46,563 nucleotides of DNA, from the NCBI GenBank assembly GCA_002411365.1, contig DHSD01000031.1:1-46563 (forward strand), written 5' to 3'. This document shows, piece by piece, positions 1 to 7,848 of this stretch. The translations under genes were made by a program, and so were the position numbers. How positions within the stretch are numbered: position 1 is the stretch's first letter; each line of letters opens with the position of its first letter. Origin of the DNA: Ruminococcaceae bacterium UBA5295. Lineage in GTDB: Bacteria; Bacillota; Clostridia; Oscillospirales; Acutalibacteraceae. The notes under the pieces were generated by a model. That model searched no databases. It had not been told where the DNA came from and was given only the letters and a program-made list of their open reading frames with translations.

Positions 1-195
1 TCATATCGCCATTTTTTTCTTACCTGCTTTTAGGTTAAATTAATCTAAGTCGGACATTTTGTCCGAGTAAAAGGATGTTGGACTAATAATATATGTATGG
101 GCGGCGGGTCCTTCAATATGGAAATATGCACTGGAATTCATATGCTTCTTGGCCTTGAACATGGCGTTATTGGATTTTATTCTTTTGGCGGATAA
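1..195. other. Left edge, no supported gene
   Basis: This AT-rich stretch lies downstream of the endonuclease gene. It holds a 7-bp hairpin at 50-66 (TCGGACA, loop TTT, TGTCCGA) that lacks a clear T-run on either side, so a terminator role is weak. A 32-codon open frame at 97-195 on the plus strand is rich in glycine and hydrophobic residues but has no ribosome site at a usable distance, so it is not called as a gene. One GGATG motif occurs at 72-76. Confidence 0.4.
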
Positions 196-2004
196 TTATT
201 TTAGTATAAAAGAATAAAACTCGAAATCTGTATTTTTATCCAAGGCGTATTTTTTAAAGTCATTATAATTTAATATACCCGCTTTAACCTTTTCAGCAAG
301 CATGAGTAGTTTAGCAATTTCCATTAAACTACCACGCATTTGGTTGCTATGTTCATAGTCTGCCAACTGTTGTCGATATTTGCCGGTAAAATAACTGGAA
401 ATATAAATAAACTGCGTATTTGGCAAATTATCAGGTAAATCTTTCCACCACGTTGATTTATCATTACGTGTCCGGTATTGCCGTATATAGCGCGACATAG
501 CATCAGTATTATGCGCCGTAAAAGCAAAGCCTTGAGAATAGGCTTTTGAATCAATAATCCAGCCGTCGGTCTGATCATAAACAAAACCGTCAGGCTTATT
601 AGCGCCACCTAAATGTCTACCATGAAATCCCATTTCTTTAGTAAATAGATCTGTAGAAAGAATCTCGAACTGAGTATTCTCTTGATTTGACGTATTTTTT
701 TTAAATGCAATATCAACCGCCTGCAGATAGTGGTGGTCAATGTGCTTAAGTACCGGCCGCAAAAATGTCTTTATTTTGTCAGCTTCTGAAGATTTAAATT
801 CATCATCAATTTTAACTGGAATAGTAAAATCGTACAGTTCCTCTTTCAGTTTTAATTTCCCTTTATCGTTAATAATTTCTATTCCAAGCCGATTTAAGCC
901 AATGGCATCATCAATTACTTGCTCAGGTATACTATTAATTGACTGCCGTACAACGTTTATTTTTTGCGATATTACATTGGCCGCAAGCCCATTAGGAGAT
1001 TCAGATAGAAATTTCAGCATCAAAGCTCTGGCAGTTTTACGCTTATTGGCATTTTCAATTTTGGGAGCCAAATATTCCCAACGTACTCTTTTTTTAGAAC
1101 GCTTAAATTTAGAACCGCCATTAACATAATTTAAGGCTATTCTGCCATCGTAAGTAACTCTATACTCTGGTCCAACAGATACGGTATAAGTATTATCACC
1201 TACTTTACGTTCGGCTGTTCGTTGTCTCTGTTTAATAAGTCCGTAAAAAACAAAAACACCAGCAAGCCAACGCATATACTTATCAGCTGTGCTTTCTCCA
1301 TTACTTCTAATCCTTTTGATTTCTGCATCATCATGGTGGATTTTAGCGTTGATCAAACCATCAACAAACAGATTCTCTGGAAGGGACACAAAACCTGGCT
1401 CATCAATAAAGCCAAAATTACTGCCTAAATCAAATTTAGAATACCATTTGGAAGGATCCTGGTTCATGAGCCGTAAAAGCCATGCCGCATAGGGGTATTC
1501 CATAAGCCGCTCAAACATAAACTTTTTAAGTTTCGAGTTATCTTTATTATCAAACAATTTCACTGCTTTTTCCCCGAATTCTGTAATGGAATAGTAATCT
1601 TCTCGATAATTTAGGTCAATCAGCCCCATTCCAATAGCGACGCTTAGATAATTACTTGCTGCCCAATCAGTGATTACAGGAGAGCGCTGCCCTTTGTATA
1701 TTGCTCTTATGAGGCCTGTCGCATAAGGCTTCCTTCCAATTTTGCTCTGTAAAGTAACTAATTGTTTATGCTTTAAATGCTGATTATTTTCTAACGCAGC
1801 TATAAGTTGTTCATATATTGACGTTGGCGCTCCTAATTTAGCTGTAGTATTTGCCAACCCACCATTTATTAAGCCTTTATAAATGCTCGAATTTTTATCG
1901 AATAAAGCTGGTACCCGCACAACATCGGTAAGATCCTGTGATACGTCCTGACCCAAACCAAAAGTTCTATCAGGAAATGTTTTATATTCACTTATATTGA
2001 TCAT
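196..2004 (-). CDS. Type IIS restriction endonuclease, FokI/StsI family
   Basis: This 602-residue protein resembles R.FokI along its length. FokI binds GGATG through an N-terminal recognition region and cuts at a distance with a C-terminal nuclease domain that must dimerise. The recognition part shows the FokI-like stretch KFDLGSNFGF (190-199) followed by GFVSLPENL, and NGESTADKYMRWLAG near 235-249. The nuclease domain has GRHLGG (462-467), P471-D472, D485-x-K487 and AYSQGF, matching the PD...DxK centre of FokI (D450, D467, K469). The loop between the two aspartates is four residues shorter than in FokI. D501 and R505 line up with the FokI dimer-interface pair D483/R487. The length matches R.StsI (602 residues, from memory), a GGATG enzyme that cuts one base further out. 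The start is ATG with AGAGGG seven bases upstream. The partner methyltransferase is divergent, 135 bp away. GGATG specificity is inferred from family, not shown. Confidence 0.93.
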   Translation of the reverse strand: MINISEYKTFPDRTFGLGQDVSQDLTDVVRVPALFDKNSSIYKGLINGGLANTTAKLGAPTSIYEQLIAALENNQHLKHKQLVTLQSKIGRKPYATGLIRAIYKGQRSPVITDWAASNYLSVAIGMGLIDLNYREDYYSITEFGEKAVKLFDNKDNSKLKKFMFERLMEYPYAAWLLRLMNQDPSKWYSKFDLGSNFGFIDEPGFVSLPENLFVDGLINAKIHHDDAEIKRIRSNGESTADKYMRWLAGVFVFYGLIKQRQRTAERKVGDNTYTVSVGPEYRVTYDGRIALNYVNGGSKFKRSKKRVRWEYLAPKIENANKRKTARALMLKFLSESPNGLAANVISQKINVVRQSINSIPEQVIDDAIGLNRLGIEIINDKGKLKLKEELYDFTIPVKIDDEFKSSEADKIKTFLRPVLKHIDHHYLQAVDIAFKKNTSNQENTQFEILSTDLFTKEMGFHGRHLGGANKPDGFVYDQTDGWIIDSKAYSQGFAFTAHNTDAMSRYIRQYRTRNDKSTWWKDLPDNLPNTQFIYISSYFTGKYRQQLADYEHSNQMRGSLMEIAKLLMLAEKVKAGILNYNDFKKYALDKNTDFEFYSFILK

Positions 2005-2030
2005 AATGATACCCTCTTTTCAGCACTATT

Positions 2031-2059
2031 ATTATACAGCAAATAACCGGATGCTAAAA
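2031..2059 (-). promoter_or_regulatory. Probable promoter of the endonuclease gene
   Basis: On the minus strand a perfect TATAAT (-10, plus positions 2031-2036) is preceded by a 17-base spacer and a weak -35 (TTTTAG, plus 2054-2059). A GGATG/CATCC motif (plus 2049-2053) fills the spacer right beside the -35. The predicted transcript starts about 20 bases before the ATG. Confidence 0.55.
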
Positions 2060-2086
2060 GTCCAGTAAATAGTATATAAATTTCTC

Positions 2087-2115
2087 TTGCTTTTTTCATC
2101 ATATAGCAGTAATAT
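2087..2115 (+). promoter_or_regulatory. Probable promoter of the methyltransferase gene
   Basis: TTGCTT (2087-2092), a 17-base spacer and TAATAT (2110-2115) fit a sigma-A promoter. One GGATG (2118-2122) lies between the -10 and the predicted start near 2122. A second GGATG (2128-2132) is the Shine-Dalgarno sequence of the gene, seven bases before the ATG at 2140. Confidence 0.6.
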
Positions 2116-2139
2116 AAGGATGAGAAAGGATGTGAAAAA

Positions 2140-4098
2140 ATGAGATATATAGGCTCAAAGAAACTGCTACTATATGACATTGATCAGATGTTAGAGCATC
2201 ACCTTACTGGTAATGAAAGGACTTTTTTAGACCTGTTTGCCGGTACAAATGTTGTCGGTAATTATTTTAAGGGTAGGTACACTATTTACAGCAATGATAT
2301 TTTATATTTCAGCTTTATAAATGCAAAAGCGATCATTGAAAACAATAGCATCCTTCGGTTTGCTGGTCTGAAAAAAATAGGGATTTATGACCCTTTTCAA
2401 TTTTTTAACGATGCTAAAAATATAAATCCTGTTTCGCACTATTATGAGAAATCGTATACACCATCAGGCGGAGCAATGTATCTTACGGTTGAAAACGGCC
2501 AACGAATTGATTTTATCCGGGATACGATTGACGAATGGAAGTTTGAAAATTTAATTACGCAGTCTGAGTATTACTATTTAGTTTCTTCCCTAATTCAGTC
2601 AGTACCGTTTGTAAGCAATATTACAGGGACATATGGTGCTTATTTGAAAAAGTGGGATAAGCGCGCATTTAAAGTCTTGACAATGCAGCCTTTAAATGTT
2701 ATAAACAATCATCGCAGAAACCGTGCATTCAATGAAAATGCCAATAAACTGGTAAAAAAGCTAAATGCAGATATTACATATATTGATACACCATATAACT
2801 GCCGACAGTATGCAGCGAACTATCATTTGCTTGAAAATATAGCCCGCAACAAGAAACCAATACTTAATGGTAAAACACGGATTTTTGACTGGACACCTTT
2901 GAAAAGCGACTTTTCAGTAAAGAAAAGGGCGCTTGCCGCAATGGAAGAACTTATTAAAAATTTAAATTCGCAACATGTTATTATAAGTTACAGCAACGAG
3001 GGAATTATCTCATTTGATAGCCTTATAAGCATGTTGTCTAAATATAGCATTACAGGTAATGTAGAAGTAAAAGCACTCAAATACCATAAATATGAATCTA
3101 AGCTCAAACCAAAAAATAACAACCTAAGTGAGTATCTCATTTACTTTCAGCGTAAAGTATTGCAGAGAAAAGCAAAAAAAAAGAGTATAGTTATTGCAAC
3201 ATGGCACCCAACGTTTAAGGCGTCATATATAAAAAGTCCTTTAAATTATATCGGAGGTAAATACAAACTGTTATCGCAGCTAATTCCTCTTTTTCCTAAA
3301 AGTATAAATACGTTCGTCGATTTGTTCAGTGGCGGCGCTAACGTGGGTATAAATGTCAGCGCTAAGTATTACATTTTTAATGATATGAATAACCGTATAA
3401 ATGAAATGTTCCGGTATTTTGCGCAGCATAATGCCGATGAAATTATTACGTCTATAAAAAAGCGCATTAAGCAGTATAGCCTCAGTATGACCAACCAGAA
3501 CGCGTTTCTCAGGTTTAGGGAAGATTACAACCAAAATCCTAATCCACTTGATCTGTACGTCCTGTCCTCATATAGTTACAACTACCAGTGCCGGTTCAAC
3601 AATAAAATGGAGTTTAATAATCCATTTGGCAGGAATCGAAGTCACTTCAGTAAAAATATGGAAAACAATCTGCGCTTATTTGTCAACAGACTTCATATGA
3701 TTGATGCCGTGTTCACTGACAAATTATTCACTGACGTTGATTTAAATACGTTAACAGACAAAGATTTCGTATATCTTGACCCGCCTTATCTTATTACACG
3801 GGGAAATTATAACGATGGAAACAGAGGATTTCAGAACTGGGGAATAAAACAAGAAAAACAGCTTTATCAGTTAATGAACAGGTTAACTGAACTACATGTT
3901 CCTTATGCGCTCACAAATGTCCTCAAACATAAAGGGAAATCCAATGATATACTTAAAGATTATATTCAAAAGCATAACGTTAAGGTCGTTACTTTGCGTT
4001 CTTCCTACAAAAATTCATCATATAATACAAGTGCCCTTGAGAGTAATGAAGTACTCGTTATGAATTACGAGCCGGCAGATAAAAAAATCCAAAGATAA
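2140..4098 (+). CDS. Double-domain adenine-N6 DNA methyltransferase, M.FokI/M.StsI family
   Basis: This 652-residue protein contains two complete class D12-type adenine methyltransferases in tandem, as in M.FokI, where each half methylates one strand of the asymmetric site. N-terminal half: RYIGSK near residue 2, SAM-binding motif FLDLFAGT (29-36), catalytic DTPY (216-219). C-terminal half: NYIGGKYKLL near 369, FVDLFSGG (392-399), catalytic DPPY (547-550). M.FokI has its catalytic tetrapeptides at almost the same positions (about 218 and 548). The start is supported by AAAGGATG seven bases upstream. It protects the host from the endonuclease encoded divergently next to it. Both halves keep their key residues, so the protein should be active. 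The gene and its partner are clearly more AT-rich than the genes from 5 kb onward, consistent with horizontal acquisition. Confidence 0.95.
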   Translation: MRYIGSKKLLLYDIDQMLEHHLTGNERTFLDLFAGTNVVGNYFKGRYTIYSNDILYFSFINAKAIIENNSILRFAGLKKIGIYDPFQFFNDAKNINPVSHYYEKSYTPSGGAMYLTVENGQRIDFIRDTIDEWKFENLITQSEYYYLVSSLIQSVPFVSNITGTYGAYLKKWDKRAFKVLTMQPLNVINNHRRNRAFNENANKLVKKLNADITYIDTPYNCRQYAANYHLLENIARNKKPILNGKTRIFDWTPLKSDFSVKKRALAAMEELIKNLNSQHVIISYSNEGIISFDSLISMLSKYSITGNVEVKALKYHKYESKLKPKNNNLSEYLIYFQRKVLQRKAKKKSIVIATWHPTFKASYIKSPLNYIGGKYKLLSQLIPLFPKSINTFVDLFSGGANVGINVSAKYYIFNDMNNRINEMFRYFAQHNADEIITSIKKRIKQYSLSMTNQNAFLRFREDYNQNPNPLDLYVLSSYSYNYQCRFNNKMEFNNPFGRNRSHFSKNMENNLRLFVNRLHMIDAVFTDKLFTDVDLNTLTDKDFVYLDPPYLITRGNYNDGNRGFQNWGIKQEKQLYQLMNRLTELHVPYALTNVLKHKGKSNDILKDYIQKHNVKVVTLRSSYKNSSYNTSALESNEVLVMNYEPADKKIQR

Positions 4099-4132
4099 TT
4101 GGTATCCTTATTGGGTTTATTGTTGCCAAATA

Positions 4133-4161
4133 TTGCATTTTCAAATTCAACGTGCTATACT
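4133..4161 (+). promoter_or_regulatory. Promoter in the gene-free region
   Basis: TTGCAT (4133-4138), a 17-base spacer and TATACT (4156-4161) with an extended TGC just before the -10 make a convincing sigma-A promoter. The predicted start is near 4168. No protein gene follows, only hairpins and a terminator. Confidence 0.6.
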
Positions 4162-4167
4162 AACAAA

Positions 4168-4380
4168 CAAAGTAATAAAATAACCCCATCAACAGCATAT
4201 CGGCTGTAAAGAATAACACCTATTCTTTACACTGATCGAAACGTAACACATTACGTTCGAAGGCTGACAAGCCATTAACAGGGTTGATTTTCTGTGCTGC
4301 TTTAAAAGTAGTATGGTAATCATAAATTTGTCAAGAGCCTGAACGTAACAGTTTTACCGACTGCGTTCAGGTTCTTGCTT
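4168..4380 (+). ncRNA. Candidate structured small RNA, about 210 nt
   Basis: The stretch runs from a predicted transcription start near 4168 to a terminator hairpin at 4333-4376. Inside are a small stem ACAGC/GCTGT (4192-4207), a perfect 10-bp stem GTAAAGAATA/TATTCTTTAC with a 5-base loop (4206-4230), a stem ACGTAA/TTACGT flanked by TCGA on both sides (4236-4260), and GGCT/AGCC (4262-4273). AACCC (4182-4186) can close with GGGTT (4281-4285), giving a multi-branched fold. The two overlapping small stems near 4206 exclude each other. No known RNA family is recognised. There is no start codon with a ribosome site and an open frame here. It could instead be the 3' region of the methyltransferase transcript. 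Confidence 0.4.
4333..4380 (+). terminator. Intrinsic terminator
   Basis: AAGAGCCTGAACG (4333-4345) pairs with CGTTCAGGTTCTT (4364-4376) with one G-U pair, giving a 13-bp stem, and is followed by GCTTTTTGCC. It would end the candidate small RNA and any read-through from the methyltransferase gene. Confidence 0.65.
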
Positions 4381-4384
4381 TTTG

Positions 4385-4722
4385 CCTTTTTGCAAAAGGT
4401 AAGACCGTGGACGTTGTTCCACAACGCTATTGGATTAGAGCCATACAACTTGAATCCAATAAACTAAACCTAAATGAATGGACCTTGAAAAGTGGACAAA
4501 GAACCAAGAAAAATACTCTTTGCAGAGTACGCATTCTGCGACATACAAAGAGAAATACGTGGAACACTGTACTGGGACTGACGCCAGCATTTGCTGCGCT
4601 TCCTCGGTACACCACAGGAAACGGCTTGCTCACTCTTCTTATGATAGCAGATGTTCTGTTATCATAAGTAAAAGCTTAATTATCACTAAGCCTCTACTTA
4701 TGATAGCAGAGAAAGCTTTCTC
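4385..4722. repeat. Dense cluster of inverted repeats, no gene
   Basis: Consecutive inverted repeats fill this stretch: CCTTTT/AAAAGG (4385-4399), GTGGA/TCCAC (4407-4422) competing with CGTTGT/ACAACG (4412-4426), ATTGGATT/AATCCAAT (4429-4460), TACTCT/AGAGTA (about 4515-4530), a near-perfect 14-bp hairpin CTTATGATAGCAGA...TCTGTTATCATAAG (4638-4668), and GAGAAAG/CTTTCTC (4709-4722). CTTATGATAGCAGA recurs as a direct repeat at 4697-4710. The short open frames here show no family likeness and no good ribosome sites. It may be structured RNA or remains of a mobile element. Confidence 0.45.
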
Positions 4723-4741
4723 ACTTTCCCCATTATCATAT

Positions 4742-4818
4742 TGGTGCGCCCACGGGGATTCGAACCCAGGACCTTCTGATTCGTAGTCAGACACTCTATC
4801 CAGCTGAGCTATGAGCGC
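4742..4818 (-). tRNA. tRNA-Arg (anticodon ACG)
   Basis: On the minus strand a full cloverleaf can be read: acceptor GCGCTCA pairing with TGGGCGC, anticodon loop CTACGAA giving ACG, T-loop GGTTCGAATCC, and an encoded CCA end (plus 4742-4744). ACG (read as ICG) decodes CGU, CGC and CGA. The 3' end faces the AT-rich restriction-modification block. Confidence 0.97.
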
Positions 4819-4866
4819 ATATCAACATCAAATGTACAAATTATACACTTCAAATGCAACTCTTTT

Positions 4867-4895
4867 ATTATAGATAACTCAGGCTTAAATGTCAA
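4867..4895 (-). promoter_or_regulatory. Consensus promoter for tRNA-Arg
   Basis: On the minus strand TTGACA, exactly 17 bases, then TATAAT: a perfect sigma-A consensus, as expected for a stable RNA gene. The predicted start is near 4860, about 42 bases before the mature 5' end. Confidence 0.85.
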
Positions 4896-5052
4896 GCTTT
4901 TTTCATAAAGCCATAGCGTGCTGGTGCATTTTTGCTGGACCTTATGATAAATCCATAAAACAAAACTATCAATGCTGGCATCAGGCTGCCTTTCAGCCGA
5001 AACTTCGGCGTAAGCAAAACCGTAAATTCTGAAAATACCGCGAATGAACCCG

Positions 5053-5826
5053 TCAGCTTATTTCCGCTAAATATTCACTCGGGCTACAGCCAACATATTT
5101 TTTAAATACGGTCCTAAAATATTTATAATCGCCTATCCCGCATTTCCATGCTGTCTCCTGCACCGTGTGCCCGCTCTGAAGGAGGCTGAGCGCTTTCTGG
5201 ATCCGGTAGCGGTTCAGATACTCAAGGAATGTGATTCCCGTGGCTTTTTTGAATTTTTTGTTTAAAAGTGTCTCGCTGTAGTTAAGATGCTTCGCTACGT
5301 CGCGCATAACTATTTTCTCTTTGTAATGATCTGAGATATAGCACAACATTTGCTTAGCTACTTCGTCGCAGTATGTTTTTTCGTGCTCTTCCTCCAGCAG
5401 ATTAAAGCACCTCAGTTCTTCTCTGCTGAGCTGTTTGTTCACATAGACGCGCTTTGCTTCGCATTCTTTCTCAGCACGCTGGACGGCATCCTGTAATTCT
5501 TCTATTTTCAGCGGCTTAAGCAGGTAGCCGGTGGCGCCATAGCGGATTGCCTTCTGTGCATATTCAAAGTTGGAATAGCCCGATAAAATTATCGCTATAT
5601 AGTCATATTTTTCATAAGTCCGGCGGATCATTTCAAGGCCGTCTAAAACGGGCATATTTATATCCACAATTAATATATCCGGCTGGGTCTCCTTTATTTT
5701 TTCAATCCCCTCTACACCGTTGCGGACCTCGGCAACAACAGAGCACTGCATCTGAGTCCATGGCACGGAATACACAAGGCCCTTTCTGATAATGTCCTCG
5801 TCTTCGGCGATTAAGACTTTATACAT
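5053..5826 (-). CDS. Response regulator, REC plus AraC-type helix-turn-helix (YesN-like)
   Basis: This 257-residue regulator has a receiver domain (about 1-118) with acidic pocket E8-D9, phosphoacceptor D55 in ILIVDINMP and conserved K104 in LLKPLK. A short linker leads to an AraC-type double helix-turn-helix (about 155-254) ending in the typical signature YFRTVFKKYVGCSPSEYL. It should be phosphorylated by the histidine kinase encoded just upstream; the two genes overlap by 16 bases, so they are translated together. AAGGGTG lies eight bases before the ATG. The pair is divergent from an ABC importer, which is its most likely target. All residues needed for phosphotransfer are present. Confidence 0.93.
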   Translation of the reverse strand: MYKVLIAEDEDIIRKGLVYSVPWTQMQCSVVAEVRNGVEGIEKIKETQPDILIVDINMPVLDGLEMIRRTYEKYDYIAIILSGYSNFEYAQKAIRYGATGYLLKPLKIEELQDAVQRAEKECEAKRVYVNKQLSREELRCFNLLEEEHEKTYCDEVAKQMLCYISDHYKEKIVMRDVAKHLNYSETLLNKKFKKATGITFLEYLNRYRIQKALSLLQSGHTVQETAWKCGIGDYKYFRTVFKKYVGCSPSEYLAEIS

Positions 5827-7520
5827 CTATTATCACCCTTCTGCTGTATTATCTTCAGTATTACTTCCAGCCCTTCACCCTCATGGTTTACAATGCGTAT
5901 CCCGCTCCCCTGCCCATAGCGCAGGAAAAGCCGCCGCGATATATTGTGCAGCCCGTACGATTTTTCAGCGAAGTAAGCTTTTCCAAGAGAGTTATTTAAA
6001 GCATCGGACTCTTTGTCAGGCATGCCAAGGCCATTGTCACCAACAGACATTATAAGTGCATCTTTTTCCATATGGCCATTAACTTTTATTGCAATATCCA
6101 TCTTCCTGCGGAAGCCGTATTTAATGCTGTTTTCCAAAATAGGCTGAAGCAGCAGTTTGGGTATGACGGCTTTTCTGCATGCGGCGTCTATATTGACTGT
6201 GCACTGCAGCCTGTCGCCGAAACGGCATTTCTGAATTTCGAGGTAATCGCAGATATACTCCATATCGTCTTCCAGAAAAACGTCCTCCTGGGTGTTGTCA
6301 ATGCTGTACCGCAAAATTTGTGTAAGCTGCATTATGAGCTTTTCCGCCCGCTTTCCATCAAACAGCGCGAGATTGCGGATAATTTCGAGCGTGTTGTAGA
6401 GAAAGTGCGGGTTCATCTGCGCTGTAAGCTGGCTTATTTCAATTGTGTTTTTCAGTTTAAGCAGTTCGGTGTTACGGCTATGCAGGTCGTTTATGCTGTC
6501 AAGCATTTTATTTATCTTGACGCCTATCTCGCTGAATTCATCTTTAGTCTCCACGTGTATGCGGTGCGACTGGTCTTTGTTTTGGATAATCATTATTTCA
6601 TTGAGGAGCTGTTTCACGCGCACAGAATTATTTTCGGCCATCGAGTCAGCCATCCATCCGGCCAGCAGGTACCAGCTTATGCCCATAATGGCTATAACGG
6701 ACAGCCCTATGGCAAATGCCGAATTATTGGGGTAATAAACCAGCGAATAGATTTTTACTTTATACTGCGGAAGTGACTCGGATTCTATCCAGAATCTTTC
6801 TCCGTTATAATAGCATATCCCGTTTTTATGCCCATAAAATTTATTGCCAAAACTTATAAGTTTCGGCTTGCTCGCATACATCACATTGCTCATTCCATCT
6901 GTTATGACGCCGTCGTAATTGTAGTTCAAAAGGTAAAAATTCCAGTCGTCGCCTGAAAGGTAAAGACTGATATATCCGATAATTGCGTTATCTGATACTA
7001 CCGGCATTACAAAAATATAGTCAGAATAATTGCCATTGTCATAATAAACGGCATTGTAAATCTGGCCGTTTTTTAGCCTGCCCGCATTATGGCATATTGC
7101 TGCATTGTAATTTATCTGGTAATTAGACAGCGCTTCATCTTTATAAGACGAATAGACAACATGGCCCTGCCTGTCAGACAAAATTATCTCATTTTTTACG
7201 TTGCATTTCGAATTAAATTCATTAAACCAGTAAGTAAGGTCTGCCGAATCTCCATGGCCCTGCAAAGCCTCTTTGCTTAATGTGTAAGTTTGTTTGTCAA
7301 GCAAAAAGTCCCTGTTTTTTTGGTAAAGTGAGGTATAAATTTCTTTCAAGAGTTTTATGTTATTAAGCGCATTCGTGATGTTCTGGGTAAGCGTGACTGC
7401 ATAAAGGCCTGCCAGAAAAAGTACAATGCCTACCGCAACAAGAAGAATTATTTTCTTTGTAACTGTTTTGCGCAAATATTGCTCGAAAATTCCAGCTTTT
7501 TTATTATGTTTATTAAACAT
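5811..7520 (-). CDS. Sensor histidine kinase (YesM-like)
   Basis: This 569-residue membrane kinase has a transmembrane helix at about 24-43, an extracytoplasmic sensing region of about 220 residues, a second helix at about 267-288, a HAMP-like linker, and a His_kinase domain of the YesM/LytS type with H372 in the motif QMNPHFLYNTLEIIRNLA. The HATPase part shows N464 (ILENSIKYGF), DNGLGM (495-500) and GLHN (523-526). The extracellular part is Tyr- and Asn-rich and is probably a dCache-like ligand-binding fold, with the ligand unknown. The gene overlaps the response regulator gene and is divergent from the ABC importer. The family usually senses sugars or other nutrients outside the cell. Confidence 0.92.
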   Translation of the reverse strand: MFNKHNKKAGIFEQYLRKTVTKKIILLVAVGIVLFLAGLYAVTLTQNITNALNNIKLLKEIYTSLYQKNRDFLLDKQTYTLSKEALQGHGDSADLTYWFNEFNSKCNVKNEIILSDRQGHVVYSSYKDEALSNYQINYNAAICHNAGRLKNGQIYNAVYYDNGNYSDYIFVMPVVSDNAIIGYISLYLSGDDWNFYLLNYNYDGVITDGMSNVMYASKPKLISFGNKFYGHKNGICYYNGERFWIESESLPQYKVKIYSLVYYPNNSAFAIGLSVIAIMGISWYLLAGWMADSMAENNSVRVKQLLNEIMIIQNKDQSHRIHVETKDEFSEIGVKINKMLDSINDLHSRNTELLKLKNTIEISQLTAQMNPHFLYNTLEIIRNLALFDGKRAEKLIMQLTQILRYSIDNTQEDVFLEDDMEYICDYLEIQKCRFGDRLQCTVNIDAACRKAVIPKLLLQPILENSIKYGFRRKMDIAIKVNGHMEKDALIMSVGDNGLGMPDKESDALNNSLGKAYFAEKSYGLHNISRRLFLRYGQGSGIRIVNHEGEGLEVILKIIQQKGDNRCIKS

Positions 7521-7848
7521 AACTCATGCGCCTTTCCGGAATGCTCAGCCTGAAAGCGATGGGGATAATTATGGAACTGTTTGGAGTACTGTTTTTTTAA
7601 TTCCATGAACAATTATACTATTATTGTAACAATTATATCAAGCAATAATAATTTATTTTATGCACAATAAAAAGTATTTTACAATTTAATGAGAAAATGA
7701 CACAGGCCTATCTGATAAAGTGTGTTGTATTTTTGCTTTTTGTTTTGGATTATGGGTGTTCGCGATATGGCAATATTACTACAATAGTAGACGAGTAAAG
7801 CAAAAAAATATTAATGTTTCCAGTCAAAGCAGAGTAAGGAGAATAATC
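7521..7848. other. Divergent control region between sensor kinase and ABC importer
   Basis: No gene is supported in this 328-base region. An in-frame extension of the ATPase back to 7720 exists but has no ribosome site. The region holds the kinase promoter at 7612-7641, a small palindrome ATTGT-A-ACAAT inside its spacer, and an inverted repeat CTAC/GTAG near 7782-7793. No strong promoter towards the importer was found; control by the response regulator may explain that. Confidence 0.5.
7612..7641 (-). promoter_or_regulatory. Probable promoter of the sensor kinase operon
   Basis: On the minus strand TTGATA, an 18-base spacer and a perfect TATAAT. The spacer includes the palindrome ATTGT-A-ACAAT, a possible regulator site. 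Confidence 0.55.

Noticed and set aside
97..195. 32-codon plus-strand frame rich in glycine near the left edge
   Set aside because: No ribosome site at a workable distance, no family likeness, and its start lies in an AT-rich spacer; chance frame.
4483..4505. CTTGAAAAGTGGACAAAG, resembling rRNA-operon spacer boxes of Firmicutes
   Set aside because: Too short and degenerate to claim an rRNA remnant without alignment; no rRNA gene nearby.
4407..4786. Overlapping short frames between the methyltransferase and tRNA-Arg
   Set aside because: They run through inverted repeats and into the tRNA gene, have no ribosome sites and no recognisable composition; structure explains them better.
7720..7848. 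Upstream extension of the ABC ATPase with a hydrophobic segment
   Set aside because: No ribosome site at 7720; AAGGAG directly precedes ATG at 7849, where family members start.
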